Assembly (NCBI GenBank): GCA_964467635.1
Contig: CAYXRN010000034.1
Span: forward strand, 1 to 26,111
Source of the DNA: FW021-bin31 sp964467635
GTDB taxonomy: Bacteria; Bacteroidota; Bacteroidia; Chitinophagales; Chitinophagaceae
DNA length: 26,111 bases
Direction: 5' to 3'
Shown in pieces: positions 1-7,827 of this stretch. The position numbers were made by a program, and so were the translations under genes. The notes under the pieces are model-generated. The model had not been told where the DNA came from. It saw only the letters and a program-made list of their open reading frames with translations, and ran no database searches. Position 1 is the first letter of the stretch. Each line of letters opens with the position of its first letter.

Positions 1-1
1 T

Positions 2-490
2 GCCGGGATTCATCTAAAAAAACCTTTGCTGGAGGTAACCGACGAAGAATTCCAACAAGTAGTGACCACCAACCTCTTTGCCGTTTTCAGCCTGAGCAGG
101 GCGGTCAGCAAGGTGATGATCAAAAAAAACGCCGGGGCTATCGTAAACATCAGCTCCATGGCAGCCATTTACGGCATCCCGCAAGTAGTAGCCTACACTG
201 CTGCCAAATCAGGGATCGAAGGAATGACACGCGCCATGGCGGTTGAACTTTCCCCGCTCGGCATTAGAATCAACTGTATAGCTCCCGGTTTTATCACCAC
301 TAAAATGTCTTCCAAAGCCATGGACAACGACCCGGAAAGAAAACAAAAGGTGCTCTCCCGTACCCCCATGGCCGCTTTTGGCCGCCCGGAAGACGTCGCA
401 GATGCCGCTTACTTTCTCACTTCAGCGGAAGCCGGTTTTATTACCGGTACCGTATTGCCGGTGGATGGCGGGAACGCCATCGGGTTTTAG
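2..490 (+). CDS. SDR-family NAD(P)-dependent oxidoreductase, FabG/gluconate-5-dehydrogenase-like (5' truncated by window edge)
   Basis: The frame is open from the first bases and begins within the conserved AGI segment (the NAG motif region of classical short-chain dehydrogenases), so the N-terminal Rossmann glycine motif lies outside the window. A TTG at 26 is therefore not the start. Visible features are the TNL segment, the catalytic Ser in NISSMA, the YTAAK segment carrying the Tyr-x3-Lys pair, and the IAPG loop. The C-terminal PVDGG signature follows. Classical SDRs reduce ketones or oxidise alcohols with NAD(P)(H) in the cytoplasm. The sequence resembles FabG, KduD and gluconate-5-dehydrogenase types, and the substrate cannot be decided from this fragment. 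It ends 59 bases before the next gene. Confidence 0.93.
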   Translation, partial: AGIHLKKPLLEVTDEEFQQVVTTNLFAVFSLSRAVSKVMIKKNAGAIVNISSMAAIYGIPQVVAYTAAKSGIEGMTRAMAVELSPLGIRINCIAPGFITTKMSSKAMDNDPERKQKVLSRTPMAAFGRPEDVADAAYFLTSAEAGFITGTVLPVDGGNAIGF

Positions 491-537
491 CAGGCCAAGC
501 AGCAAAGCGCTAAAAACAGCACTATATTCATTCTTCT

Positions 538-545
538 TATCTTTG
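538..545 (+). promoter_or_regulatory. -7 promoter box TATCTTTG before the AsmA-like gene
   Basis: This is an exact match to the Bacteroidota -7 consensus TAnnTTTG. It ends only four bases before the ATG at 550, so the transcript would be leaderless or nearly so. No clear -33 TTG is visible at the expected distance. Confidence 0.6.
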
Positions 546-549
546 CCAC

Positions 550-3165
550 ATGAAGAAGCTCTTGAAATATTTTGCTATTGTCCTCGGAATTGTTATCGTT
601 ATTCTGCTGGTCGCTCCTTTCTTGTTCAAAGATCAAATCGTTTCAAAGATAAAGCAGGAGGCGAATAACCAGCTCAATGCTGCTGTTGATTTCGATAAGG
701 ACATCTCCCTCGGGTTTTTCCGGCATTTCCCTAATGCAAGCCTGGGGGTAAACGATTTATCTATTGTCGGCAAAAATGAATACGCCGGAGACACCCTGGC
801 ATATATCGGGGAACTGAACATCGTCATCGACCTTTTTTCCCTGTTCGGAGGAGGGACTTACCAGATCAGAAATGTCGTGCTCGATGATCCTTACATCCAG
901 TTGTTGGTGGACAGCGCCGGAAAAGCCAATTGGGACATTGTCAAAGAAACGGAAGCAGACACAGCATCTACCTCCGCCTCCCCCTTTAAGGTGGCTTTGC
1001 AACAATACGCCATCCACAACGGCCGACTGGTATTTTCGGATTCCTCCACGGGGTTTTATCTGGAAGCCAGGGGACTGGACCATTCGGGCAAGGGGGACTT
1101 TACGCAGGACGTTTTCGACCTGAAGACGCAATCCCATGCCAAGGCGCTGACCATTGCTTATAGCGGGGTTCCGTACTTGAGCAAAATAGCAACCGATATA
1201 GATGCAGACATCAATATTAATGTGCCCAAATCAAAATATACTTTTTCTCAAAGCACCCTCCGGTTAAACGGCCTGACCATTGGAGCGGACGGCTGGGTCG
1301 CACTCCCGGACTCCGATGACATTGCCATGGATCTCTCTTTTAGCGCACAAGAAGCAGACTTTAAAAATTTCCTTTCGCTGATTCCTGCCATCTATCAAAA
1401 GAACTTTGATGAGTTAAAGGCTTCAGGGAAAATGATGTTCAGCGGCTTTGTAAAAGGCGTTTATAACACGCAGCGTATCCCCGCCTTTGGCCTGCAACTG
1501 GCGGTCAGCGACGGCATGTTCCAATATCCCTCCGTTCCGGAACCCTTATCCCAGGTCAACCTCGATCTAAACATCAAAAATGACGATGGCAACATAGATC
1601 ATACTTTCATTAATGTAAAGCAATTGCATTTCCTTTTGGGCAACAACCCCTTCGATGCGCATCTGACGGTGCAAAACCCTCAAAGCGATCCGCTGATTGA
1701 CGGCGCGGTAAAGGGAAAACTAAACCTTTCGGAAGTAGCTAAAATTTATCCTTTAGAAGAAGGCACAAAGCTTGGGGGAATGCTGGACATAGATGTACAG
1801 GCCAAAGGAAGAATGAGCGCCATTGAACAGGAAAACTACAGTGATTTTCAGGCCTCCGGCGAGATACTGGCTAACAACCTTCTTTACCAATCGACCAGCC
1901 TGGAGCAGCGGATTAATATTCCGGAAGGAAAGCTTGCTTTTTCCCCCAAGGCGGTAAAGGTAAGCGACTTTAAAGCGAACATAGGGGAAAGTGATCTGCT
2001 GGCCAACGGCGGGTTGGATAACTTTTTTGGTTATTTATTTAGCCAACAAGACCTGAAAGGCACCCTTGACATCCGGTCGCAATTATTAAATCTGAACCAG
2101 ATCATGGGAACGGACAGCACCGAAACAGCTTCGGCTGCCGAAACAACAACAGATACTACCGGCGGGGTAAAGGCGGTGATCATCCCCAAGAATATTAACT
2201 TTGACCTGACGACCCATATCGGCCGTTTTGTTTACGACAACTATGATTTGCGAAATGTGCAGGGCCGGGTCAAAGTAGCCGACGGCATACTGACCATTAA
2301 AAACATCAGTGCGAATATGCTGGAGGGAAACGCAAAACTCAGCGGGACCTACAACACACAGAACCCCGAAGTGCCTAAAACAGATATCTCTTTCAGCGCC
2401 GACCACATAGATATCCAAAAAGCCTTTAAAACATTTAATACCGTCCAGGCGCTGGCTCCGGTAGCGGCTTTTGTGCAAGGCAATTTTTCGGGGAACGTCG
2501 ATTTCAGTACTTTGCTTAATGGTAAACTTTATCCTAAACTAACCACGGTTAACAGCTTGGGTCAACTTCGTTTTCCCAATTTGCATATCACCGGTTTTGA
2601 TCCCTTAAAGCAATTGGCAGCCAAGCTGAACATCCCGAAGCTGAAAGACCTGGACCTGAACAAACTGCTTATTCACTTTAAAATCGACAGCGGCTTTCTG
2701 AAAGTAAAACCCTTTGACCTTACCGTGGACGGCATTAAAATGCAGGTGGCCGGCAAAAACGGGTTGAACAAAATAATCGATTACACCATCAACATGAAAA
2801 TCCCCAGAGAAAAGCTGGGGGATGCCAACAAAGGGTTGACCCACTTGATTGCAAATGCCAATCAGGCTGCCGGAACGGAAATCGACCTGGGCGAGGAGGT
2901 GGACATCACCGTTCACATGGGCGGCACCATTACACAACCTAAAATAAAACTGGATCTTTCCAAGGAAAAAGGCCAGGTGACCAACGCCTTAAAATCCGCT
3001 GCCCAACAAAAACTAAAGGATCTTTTAACAAGCGGTTCGGATTCCACCCGCAACAAGCAGGACACCGCTGAAAAGTCCCAGCCCGAACAAGGAGCGCTGA
3101 AGGATGCCGTTAAAAAGGGGCTGAACAGCCTTTTTAACAAGAAAAAAGATACCAGCGGAAAATGA
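550..3165 (+). CDS. AsmA-like family envelope protein
   Basis: The product is 871 residues, with one N-terminal membrane anchor (about residues 4-26) followed by a long beta-rich, presumably periplasmic region. The early segment, including the FRHFPNASLGVNDLSIVG stretch, and the repeated 'DLSFSAQ / ADHIDI' type blocks are typical of AsmA/TamB-like proteins. A Thr/Ser/Ala-rich linker lies near residue 520-540. The last 60 residues are rich in Lys, Gln and Ser. AsmA-like proteins are thought to bridge the inner and outer membranes and affect phospholipid transport or outer-membrane assembly, and the family level is as far as I would go here. It stands alone on its strand, with a near-leaderless promoter at 538-545, and converges on gltX. 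Confidence 0.88.
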   Translation: MKKLLKYFAIVLGIVIVILLVAPFLFKDQIVSKIKQEANNQLNAAVDFDKDISLGFFRHFPNASLGVNDLSIVGKNEYAGDTLAYIGELNIVIDLFSLFGGGTYQIRNVVLDDPYIQLLVDSAGKANWDIVKETEADTASTSASPFKVALQQYAIHNGRLVFSDSSTGFYLEARGLDHSGKGDFTQDVFDLKTQSHAKALTIAYSGVPYLSKIATDIDADININVPKSKYTFSQSTLRLNGLTIGADGWVALPDSDDIAMDLSFSAQEADFKNFLSLIPAIYQKNFDELKASGKMMFSGFVKGVYNTQRIPAFGLQLAVSDGMFQYPSVPEPLSQVNLDLNIKNDDGNIDHTFINVKQLHFLLGNNPFDAHLTVQNPQSDPLIDGAVKGKLNLSEVAKIYPLEEGTKLGGMLDIDVQAKGRMSAIEQENYSDFQASGEILANNLLYQSTSLEQRINIPEGKLAFSPKAVKVSDFKANIGESDLLANGGLDNFFGYLFSQQDLKGTLDIRSQLLNLNQIMGTDSTETASAAETTTDTTGGVKAVIIPKNINFDLTTHIGRFVYDNYDLRNVQGRVKVADGILTIKNISANMLEGNAKLSGTYNTQNPEVPKTDISFSADHIDIQKAFKTFNTVQALAPVAAFVQGNFSGNVDFSTLLNGKLYPKLTTVNSLGQLRFPNLHITGFDPLKQLAAKLNIPKLKDLDLNKLLIHFKIDSGFLKVKPFDLTVDGIKMQVAGKNGLNKIIDYTINMKIPREKLGDANKGLTHLIANANQAAGTEIDLGEEVDITVHMGGTITQPKIKLDLSKEKGQVTNALKSAAQQKLKDLLTSGSDSTRNKQDTAEKSQPEQGALKDAVKKGLNSLFNKKKDTSGK

Positions 3166-3176
3166 TAAATGAAACC

Positions 3177-3212
3177 AGCTACAGCAGCATATCGCGAAGT
3201 GTTGCTGTAGTT
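3177..3212. terminator. Inverted repeat between convergent AsmA-like gene and gltX
   Basis: CTACAGCA at 3179-3186 is complementary to TGCTGTAG at 3203-3210. Two further inner pairs (one G-U) enclose a 12-base loop. The hairpin lies just after the AsmA-like stop and downstream of gltX on the other strand, so it could terminate or protect both transcripts. No long U tract follows, so it is a weak terminator call. Confidence 0.4.
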
Positions 3213-3270
3213 GCAACCTCGGGGCCAGTCAAACAATGCGGGCTAGATACGCAGCGGCCAAAAACAGCAG

Positions 3271-4821
3271 CTATTCCCCCTCGAATAAGGGCAACGCGTT
3301 TTCCATCCGCCATTTTGCTTCCTCACGCCCCAATACTTCCGCAATAGCGAATACAGACGGTCCAAACTTCCCCCCTACGAGCATCACACGAAGCGGCAAC
3401 AACATTTTCCCCGCCTTGATGCCCTGCTCTTCGGCAAACGCGCGAATTTCCTGTTCCAGGTGCTCCGCGTTATAGGGAGAAATCGAATCCCATTTTTCCA
3501 ATAAAGCCAGAAAAAACCGCTTTTTTTCTTCGTCCCATTTTTTCTTTACCCCGGCGACATCCCAGGTTTCGGGCCGCTTAAAGAAATAATAGCTGTTGTC
3601 CCAAAGTTCCGGAAGCAAACGGCAGCGTTCTTTGATAAGGTCGATGACCTCCTGCAGTCTATCGTCCCGCTCTGTTACTACATTTTTTCCTGCTAAAAGG
3701 GATTTGAAGTATGGCAACAGTGCCCCGGCAGGGCGCTCTTTAATATAATGATGGTTGAACCACAGCGCTTTTTCATAATCAAACTTTGCGCCTCCCTTGT
3801 GAATCCGATCCAGCGAAAATTTATCGATCATCTCAGCCAGCGTAAACACTTCTTGTTCCGTCCCATCGTTCCACCCAAGCAACGCAAGCATGTTGAGGAA
3901 TGCCTCCGGCAAGAACCCGGTTTCTTTAAAGCCATCTGTGTCCTCTCCGGTTTTCGGATCGGTCCATTTCATCGCATACACCGGAAATCCCAACCTGTCC
4001 CCGTCGCGCTTGCTCAATTTTCCCTTCCCATTGGGTTTTAGGATCAACGGCAGATGGGCCCATTGGGGCAGCTCATCGGCCCAACCCAGCTTTTGCCACA
4101 GCAGAATATGCAATGGCGTGCTGGAAAGCCATTCCTCTCCACGAAAAACATGGGAAATCTTCATCAGGTAGTCATCTACGACTACCGCCAGGTGGTACGT
4201 GGGCATGCCATCGGCCTTCAACAACACCTTGTCGTCTAAAAGGGACGCATTGAAAGAAATATGGCCACGAATCAGATCTTTAAATTGTACGTCTTCCCCT
4301 GCCGGCATGTTGAACCGGACCACATGAGGCGTCCCGGCTGCTAGCAGGCTTTTTACTTCCGCCTCCGGAAGCGTCAGGGAATTACGCATCTGCATACGGG
4401 AATGATGATCGTAACCACTGCCAGAGGCTCCTCTTGCCATCTCAGCAGGGCTTTTTATGCGGTCGCGCATGGCCGCCAGCTCCTCAGGGGTATCAAAGGC
4501 GTAATAAGCATCCCCCTGTGCAACCAACTGATCCACATATTTTTTATACAGGGCTTTGCGTTCACTCTGCCGGTAAGGACCATAAGGACCTCCTTTTTCA
4601 GGGCTTTCATCTGGCTTTAAACCACACCACTGCAAGCAATCGGAAATGTATTGTTCCGCCCCTTCCACATACCTGGTTTGATCCGTATCCTCAATACGCA
4701 GGATAAAATCCCCGTTATGCTGGCGGGCAAACAGGTAGTTATATAAAACAGTACGCATGCCGCCAAGATGCAGCCCGCCCGTTGGACTGGGCGCGAACCG
4801 AACACGAACTTTCTTTTCCAT
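3271..4821 (-). CDS. gltX: Glutamate--tRNA ligase (GluRS)
   Basis: The product is 516 residues, the usual GluRS length. This class I aminoacyl-tRNA synthetase charges tRNA-Glu with glutamate using ATP. The N-terminus has the FAPSPTG segment followed by HLGG at residues 18-21, the HIGH-type ATP motif. The FILRIEDTDQ block and a KLSKR (KMSKS-type) loop near residue 267 follow, then the alpha-helical anticodon-binding C-terminus. An in-frame ATG at 4839 would extend the protein by six residues, but that extension lies across the TATTTTTG -7 box at 4827-4834. The ATG at 4821 also gives the conserved family N-terminus, so it is preferred. The gene is divergent from arfB and shares a 72-base promoter region with it. 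Confidence 0.97.
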   Translation of the reverse strand: MEKKVRVRFAPSPTGGLHLGGMRTVLYNYLFARQHNGDFILRIEDTDQTRYVEGAEQYISDCLQWCGLKPDESPEKGGPYGPYRQSERKALYKKYVDQLVAQGDAYYAFDTPEELAAMRDRIKSPAEMARGASGSGYDHHSRMQMRNSLTLPEAEVKSLLAAGTPHVVRFNMPAGEDVQFKDLIRGHISFNASLLDDKVLLKADGMPTYHLAVVVDDYLMKISHVFRGEEWLSSTPLHILLWQKLGWADELPQWAHLPLILKPNGKGKLSKRDGDRLGFPVYAMKWTDPKTGEDTDGFKETGFLPEAFLNMLALLGWNDGTEQEVFTLAEMIDKFSLDRIHKGGAKFDYEKALWFNHHYIKERPAGALLPYFKSLLAGKNVVTERDDRLQEVIDLIKERCRLLPELWDNSYYFFKRPETWDVAGVKKKWDEEKKRFFLALLEKWDSISPYNAEHLEQEIRAFAEEQGIKAGKMLLPLRVMLVGGKFGPSVFAIAEVLGREEAKWRMENALPLFEGE

Positions 4822-4826
4822 AGCCG

Positions 4827-4834
4827 CAAAAATA
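4827..4834 (-). promoter_or_regulatory. -7 box TATTTTTG for gltX
   Basis: Read on the minus strand, the box matches TAnnTTTG and ends five bases before the gltX ATG at 4821. It supports that start over the ATG at 4839 and implies a near-leaderless mRNA. Confidence 0.55.
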
Positions 4835-4878
4835 CGCATTTTAGCAGGGAATCAACAGCGACTTTGCCGCCTATTGTC

Positions 4879-4886
4879 TACCTTTG
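4879..4886 (+). promoter_or_regulatory. -7 box TACCTTTG for arfB
   Basis: This is an exact TAnnTTTG match ending seven bases before the arfB ATG at 4894. It sits back to back with the gltX box at 4827-4834. Confidence 0.6.
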
Positions 4887-4893
4887 TTTAGGT

Positions 4894-5310
4894 ATGGAAC
4901 CGGCTATTGACATTTCTTCCGAATTACAATTCCGTACTGCCCGCAGCAGCGGCAAAGGGGGGCAGCATGTCAACAAAGTGGAAACTAGGGTAGCGGGTAT
5001 CTTTGATCTGGAACAATCGCAGCTGCTTAGCGCCGAGCAGAAGGTGGTGCTCCGGCAGCAACTTTCGGGCCGCATCAACAAGACCGGGCAACTGGTTGTC
5101 CAGTCGCAGGAAGCACGGTCCCAATTGCAAAATAAGGCCAAAGTGGTGGCCAGGATGAACACCCTGATTAATAATGCCCTGAAGCCGAAAAAGCAACGAA
5201 AACCCACTAAGCCCACCGCCGCTGCAAAAGAAAAACGCCTGCTGCAAAAGAAGAAACGAAGTGACAGGAAAAAAGCACGGCAGAGCGGACACCCCAATGA
5301 TTACGATTAA
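4894..5310 (+). CDS. arfB: Ribosome-rescue peptidyl-tRNA hydrolase ArfB (YaeJ-like, RF-1 GGQ domain)
   Basis: The product is 138 residues. It has the GGQ motif at residues 22-24 in the context SGKGGQHVNKVET, which is the catalytic loop of class I release factors. The codon-recognition domains of RF1/RF2 are absent, and the C-terminal 40 residues form a strongly basic tail rich in Lys and Arg. That combination defines ArfB, which enters the empty mRNA channel of stalled ribosomes and releases the peptide independently of a stop codon. The frame stays open upstream to 4768, but that part overlaps gltX and its promoter. The ATG at 4894, seven bases after a -7 box, is the credible start. The thiolase gene follows after 23 bases and is probably co-transcribed. 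Confidence 0.95.
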   Translation: MEPAIDISSELQFRTARSSGKGGQHVNKVETRVAGIFDLEQSQLLSAEQKVVLRQQLSGRINKTGQLVVQSQEARSQLQNKAKVVARMNTLINNALKPKKQRKPTKPTAAAKEKRLLQKKKRSDRKKARQSGHPNDYD

Positions 5311-5333
5311 GCAAAACACCAAACCAAACCAAT

Positions 5334-6509
5334 ATGCAAGAAGTATTTATCATTTCCATCAGCCGAACACCCATCGGCAGTTTGAATGGCAATCTTTCCC
5401 TGGTATCCGCCCCGCAATTGGGAGCGGTAGCTATAAAAAGTGCATTACAAAGGGCCGCCGTACCGGCTGAAGCGGTGGAAGAAGTCTACATGGGCAATGT
5501 CCTGACGGCCAATGAAGGGCAGGCTCCCGCCAACCAGGCCAGCATCTTAGCGGGTATTCCTACCCATGTTCCCTGTACCACCATCAATAAAGTATGCGCC
5601 AGCGGCATGAAAGCCATTATGCTGGCGGCCCAGGCTATCATGCTGGAAGACAAGGAGCTGCTCGTTGCAGGAGGCATGGAAAACATGAGCAGCGTACCCT
5701 ACTATCTGCCTAAAGCCAGGCAGGGCTATCGGCTGGGGCACGGGGTATTGACAGACGGTATTATACGGGATGGGCTGTGGGACCCCTACCATGATTTCCA
5801 CATGGGAAACGCGGCTGAAAAATGCGCGGCAAAATACAAGCTTAGCCGGGAAGATCAGGATGCTTTTGCCCGGGAGAGCTACCGGCGGGTAGCCGCCGCT
5901 TATGAAAAAGGGTATTTTGACAAAGAGCTTGCGCCGGTACGGATTCAAGGAAAGAAAAAAGACATAGCAGTCACCGAGGACGAAGAATTTCTCAGGGCGA
6001 ATTTTGAAAAAATGCCAACGCTCCGTCCGGCTTTTCAAAAAGACGGGACGATCACGGCCGCTAATGCCTCCAAAATCAATGATGGCGCGGCCGCCGTAGT
6101 AATAGCGGGAGAGAAAAAGGTAAAAGCCCTGGGACTCCGGCCCTTAGCCCGCATTGTCTCTTTTGCCGATGCCTCACAGGACCCCGAATGGTTTACCACC
6201 ACCCCTTCCCTGGCCATGCAAAACGCATTGAAGAAAGCCGGACTCCTGATGGATCAAATGGATTATGCCGAGATCAACGAGGCTTTTTCTTGTGTAACCA
6301 TGGCCAATGAAAAGCTTACGGGCCTGCCGCCGGAAAAGGTAAACATCTGGGGAGGTGCCGTAGCCCTGGGTCACCCGCTGGGGTGTAGCGGTGCCAGAAT
6401 AATAGTGACCCTGGCCAATATCCTAAGGGAGAAACAAGGCAAATACGGTATTGCCGGCATTTGCAACGGGGGCGGGGGAGCCAGCGCAATGGTGATTGAA
6501 CGCGGCTGA
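5334..6509 (+). CDS. atoB: Acetyl-CoA C-acetyltransferase (thiolase II)
   Basis: The product is 391 residues, a normal thiolase length. Thiolases condense two acetyl-CoA to acetoacetyl-CoA or run in the reverse, degradative direction. The nucleophilic Cys is residue 88 in NKVCASGMKA. The NEAF motif follows later, the catalytic His is residue 347 in GHPLGCSGAR, and the second active-site Cys is residue 377 in CNGGGGASAM. The C-terminal GHP and CxG blocks are intact, so the enzyme should be active. The biosynthetic AtoB/PhaA type is the closest fit, although a beta-oxidation FadA role cannot be excluded because no beta-oxidation partner gene lies in the window. It probably sits in an operon with arfB. 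Confidence 0.93.
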   Translation: MQEVFIISISRTPIGSLNGNLSLVSAPQLGAVAIKSALQRAAVPAEAVEEVYMGNVLTANEGQAPANQASILAGIPTHVPCTTINKVCASGMKAIMLAAQAIMLEDKELLVAGGMENMSSVPYYLPKARQGYRLGHGVLTDGIIRDGLWDPYHDFHMGNAAEKCAAKYKLSREDQDAFARESYRRVAAAYEKGYFDKELAPVRIQGKKKDIAVTEDEEFLRANFEKMPTLRPAFQKDGTITAANASKINDGAAAVVIAGEKKVKALGLRPLARIVSFADASQDPEWFTTTPSLAMQNALKKAGLLMDQMDYAEINEAFSCVTMANEKLTGLPPEKVNIWGGAVALGHPLGCSGARIIVTLANILREKQGKYGIAGICNGGGGASAMVIERG

Positions 6510-6575
6510 GTGCCGTGCCATCCGGAACTTTAACACCCTTGTAACAATTTAATCGACTACATTCGCAAAATTCCT

Positions 6576-6583
6576 TAACTTTG
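6576..6583 (+). promoter_or_regulatory. -7 box TAACTTTG for bamD-rpoZ
   Basis: This is an exact TAnnTTTG match, 17 bases before the bamD ATG. The predicted leader is about ten to fifteen bases long. Confidence 0.6.
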
Positions 6584-6600
6584 CACACTTTTGGCATTTT

Positions 6601-7428
6601 ATGAGAGTAAAGGCATTTTTGGCTGTATTTCTGGTTCTATCGTTATCCCTGGCCTCCTGTTCAAAATTCGTCAGGATGCAAAAGAGCAATGATTATCAAA
6701 AGAAGCTGGCCTATGCCAATACGCTCTTTCAGCAGGAAAAGTACACCAAAGCGCAATTGTTGTACAGCCAGATCAAAGACGCGTTTAAAGGAACACAGGA
6801 GTACGAACAAATATTTTATAATTACGCGTACACCTTTTATGAGGTAAAGGATTATACTTCGGCAGCTTTTTATTTTAAAAATTTTGTCCAGGTATTTCCC
6901 AACAGCAGCAAGACGGAGGAAATGGCTTTTATGGAGGCTTACTGTTTCTTTAAGCTGTCTCCCAGGCCGGAATTGGACCAGACGAATACGACAAAGGCGA
7001 TCAGCGCCATGCAAACCTTTATTAACATCTATCCAAATTCCGATCGGGTGACACAGGCCACGGACATAATAGATAAGTTGAGGCAGAAGCTTGAACGCAA
7101 AGGATATAAAGCTGCCAAATTGTATTACGACATGGGATATTATAAGGCAGCCGGACTTTCTTTTAACAACCTTTTGCTGGATTATCCGGCTTCTGAGCAA
7201 GGAGACAAATATAAATTTCTGGCTATAAAAGCCTATTATAAGTATGCAGACAAGAGTATATTCAGCAAACAGGAGGAAAGATACCAGACGGTCATCACCC
7301 AATACCTAAGCTTTGCGGATTTTTATCCGAACAGCCCATATCTGAAAGAAGCCGAATCGTTATATACCTTAGCAAAAAAGAACATTCAATCATTAAAAAA
7401 TGAGTCAACTAAAAAAAACAGGAAGTAA
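6601..7428 (+). CDS. bamD: Outer membrane protein assembly factor BamD (lipoprotein)
   Basis: The product is 275 residues. It begins with a lipoprotein signal peptide whose lipobox LASC places the lipidated Cys at residue 20. The mature part consists of TPR-like helical pairs, seen as repeated 'YFKNFVQVFPNS', 'FINIYPNSDR' and 'LLLDYPASEQ' units. BamD is the essential periplasmic lipoprotein of the BAM complex that folds beta-barrel proteins into the outer membrane. Bacteroidota homologues show the same TPR spacing and the same linkage to rpoZ and coaBC. The C-terminus is basic (NESTKKNRK) and overlaps the next gene by 29 bases. Confidence 0.94.
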   Translation: MRVKAFLAVFLVLSLSLASCSKFVRMQKSNDYQKKLAYANTLFQQEKYTKAQLLYSQIKDAFKGTQEYEQIFYNYAYTFYEVKDYTSAAFYFKNFVQVFPNSSKTEEMAFMEAYCFFKLSPRPELDQTNTTKAISAMQTFINIYPNSDRVTQATDIIDKLRQKLERKGYKAAKLYYDMGYYKAAGLSFNNLLLDYPASEQGDKYKFLAIKAYYKYADKSIFSKQEERYQTVITQYLSFADFYPNSPYLKEAESLYTLAKKNIQSLKNESTKKNRK

Positions 7429-7747
7429 CCAGATCAGTCCATTGGCTGTCACACGCCATCTAAGCGAGATCAAGGAAAAGACCGGCAATCTGTACGAATC
7501 TATTGCCATAATCGCCAAGCGGGCCAACCAGATTAACCTCGATATTCGGGAAGAATTGCATTCCAAGCTGGAGGACTTTGTAAGTCATACAGATAATCTG
7601 GAAGAAATTCACGAGAACAAGGAGCAAATTGAGATCTCCCGCTTTTATGAACGCCAGCCCAATCCGTCTTTGCTGGCAACGGCAGAGTTTATGGATGATA
7701 AGGTCTTCTATCGCTCCCGGGAAAATGAAGAACAACAATACAGCTGA
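7400..7747 (+). CDS. rpoZ: DNA-directed RNA polymerase omega subunit (RpoZ/Rpb6 family)
   Basis: The product is 115 residues. The segment TGNLYESIAIIAKRANQIN is the omega/Rpb6 signature region, in which a helix holding the ARRANQI-like motif contacts the beta-prime subunit. Omega helps fold and stabilise beta-prime. The position between bamD and coaBC matches the arrangement known in Bacteroidota, where rpoZ is longer than in proteobacteria. The ATG at 7400 lies inside the 3' end of bamD in another frame (29-base overlap), which implies translational coupling. A terminator at 7793-7819 closes the operon. Confidence 0.9.
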   Translation: MSQLKKTGSNQISPLAVTRHLSEIKEKTGNLYESIAIIAKRANQINLDIREELHSKLEDFVSHTDNLEEIHENKEQIEISRFYERQPNPSLLATAEFMDDKVFYRSRENEEQQYS

Positions 7748-7758
7748 TTAAGCAGGCG

Positions 7759-7773
7759 GGATATGTTATATCC
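7759..7773. repeat. Small perfect hairpin GGATAT-GTT-ATATCC downstream of rpoZ
   Basis: A six-base-pair perfect stem with a three-base loop lies 20 bases upstream of the strong terminator hairpin. It may act with that hairpin in 3'-end formation, and no independent role can be shown. Confidence 0.35.
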
Positions 7774-7792
7774 TCTTTAAATTGTAATTTGA

Positions 7793-7819
7793 GGCGGCAA
7801 TAGAATTGCTGCCTTTTTT
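7793..7819 (+). terminator. Intrinsic terminator of the bamD-rpoZ operon, directly before coaBC
   Basis: A nine-base-pair stem (7793-7801 with 7805-7813, one G-U pair) closes on a three-base AGA loop and is followed by six Ts at 7814-7819. This is the best intrinsic terminator in the window. It ends only eight bases before the coaBC ATG at 7828, which leaves almost no room for a separate coaBC promoter. Confidence 0.85.
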
Positions 7820-7827
7820 GTCAAAGT

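Noticed and set aside
4768..4893. N-terminal extension of ArfB
   Set aside because: The extension overlaps gltX and its promoter and precedes the -7 box, and family members begin near the ATG at 4894.
5547..6038. 163-codon minus-strand open frame
   Set aside because: Antisense to the thiolase gene, which has all its catalytic residues.
6661..7302. 213-codon minus-strand open frame
   Set aside because: It lies entirely opposite bamD, whose lipobox and TPR pattern are clear, and it shows no domain.
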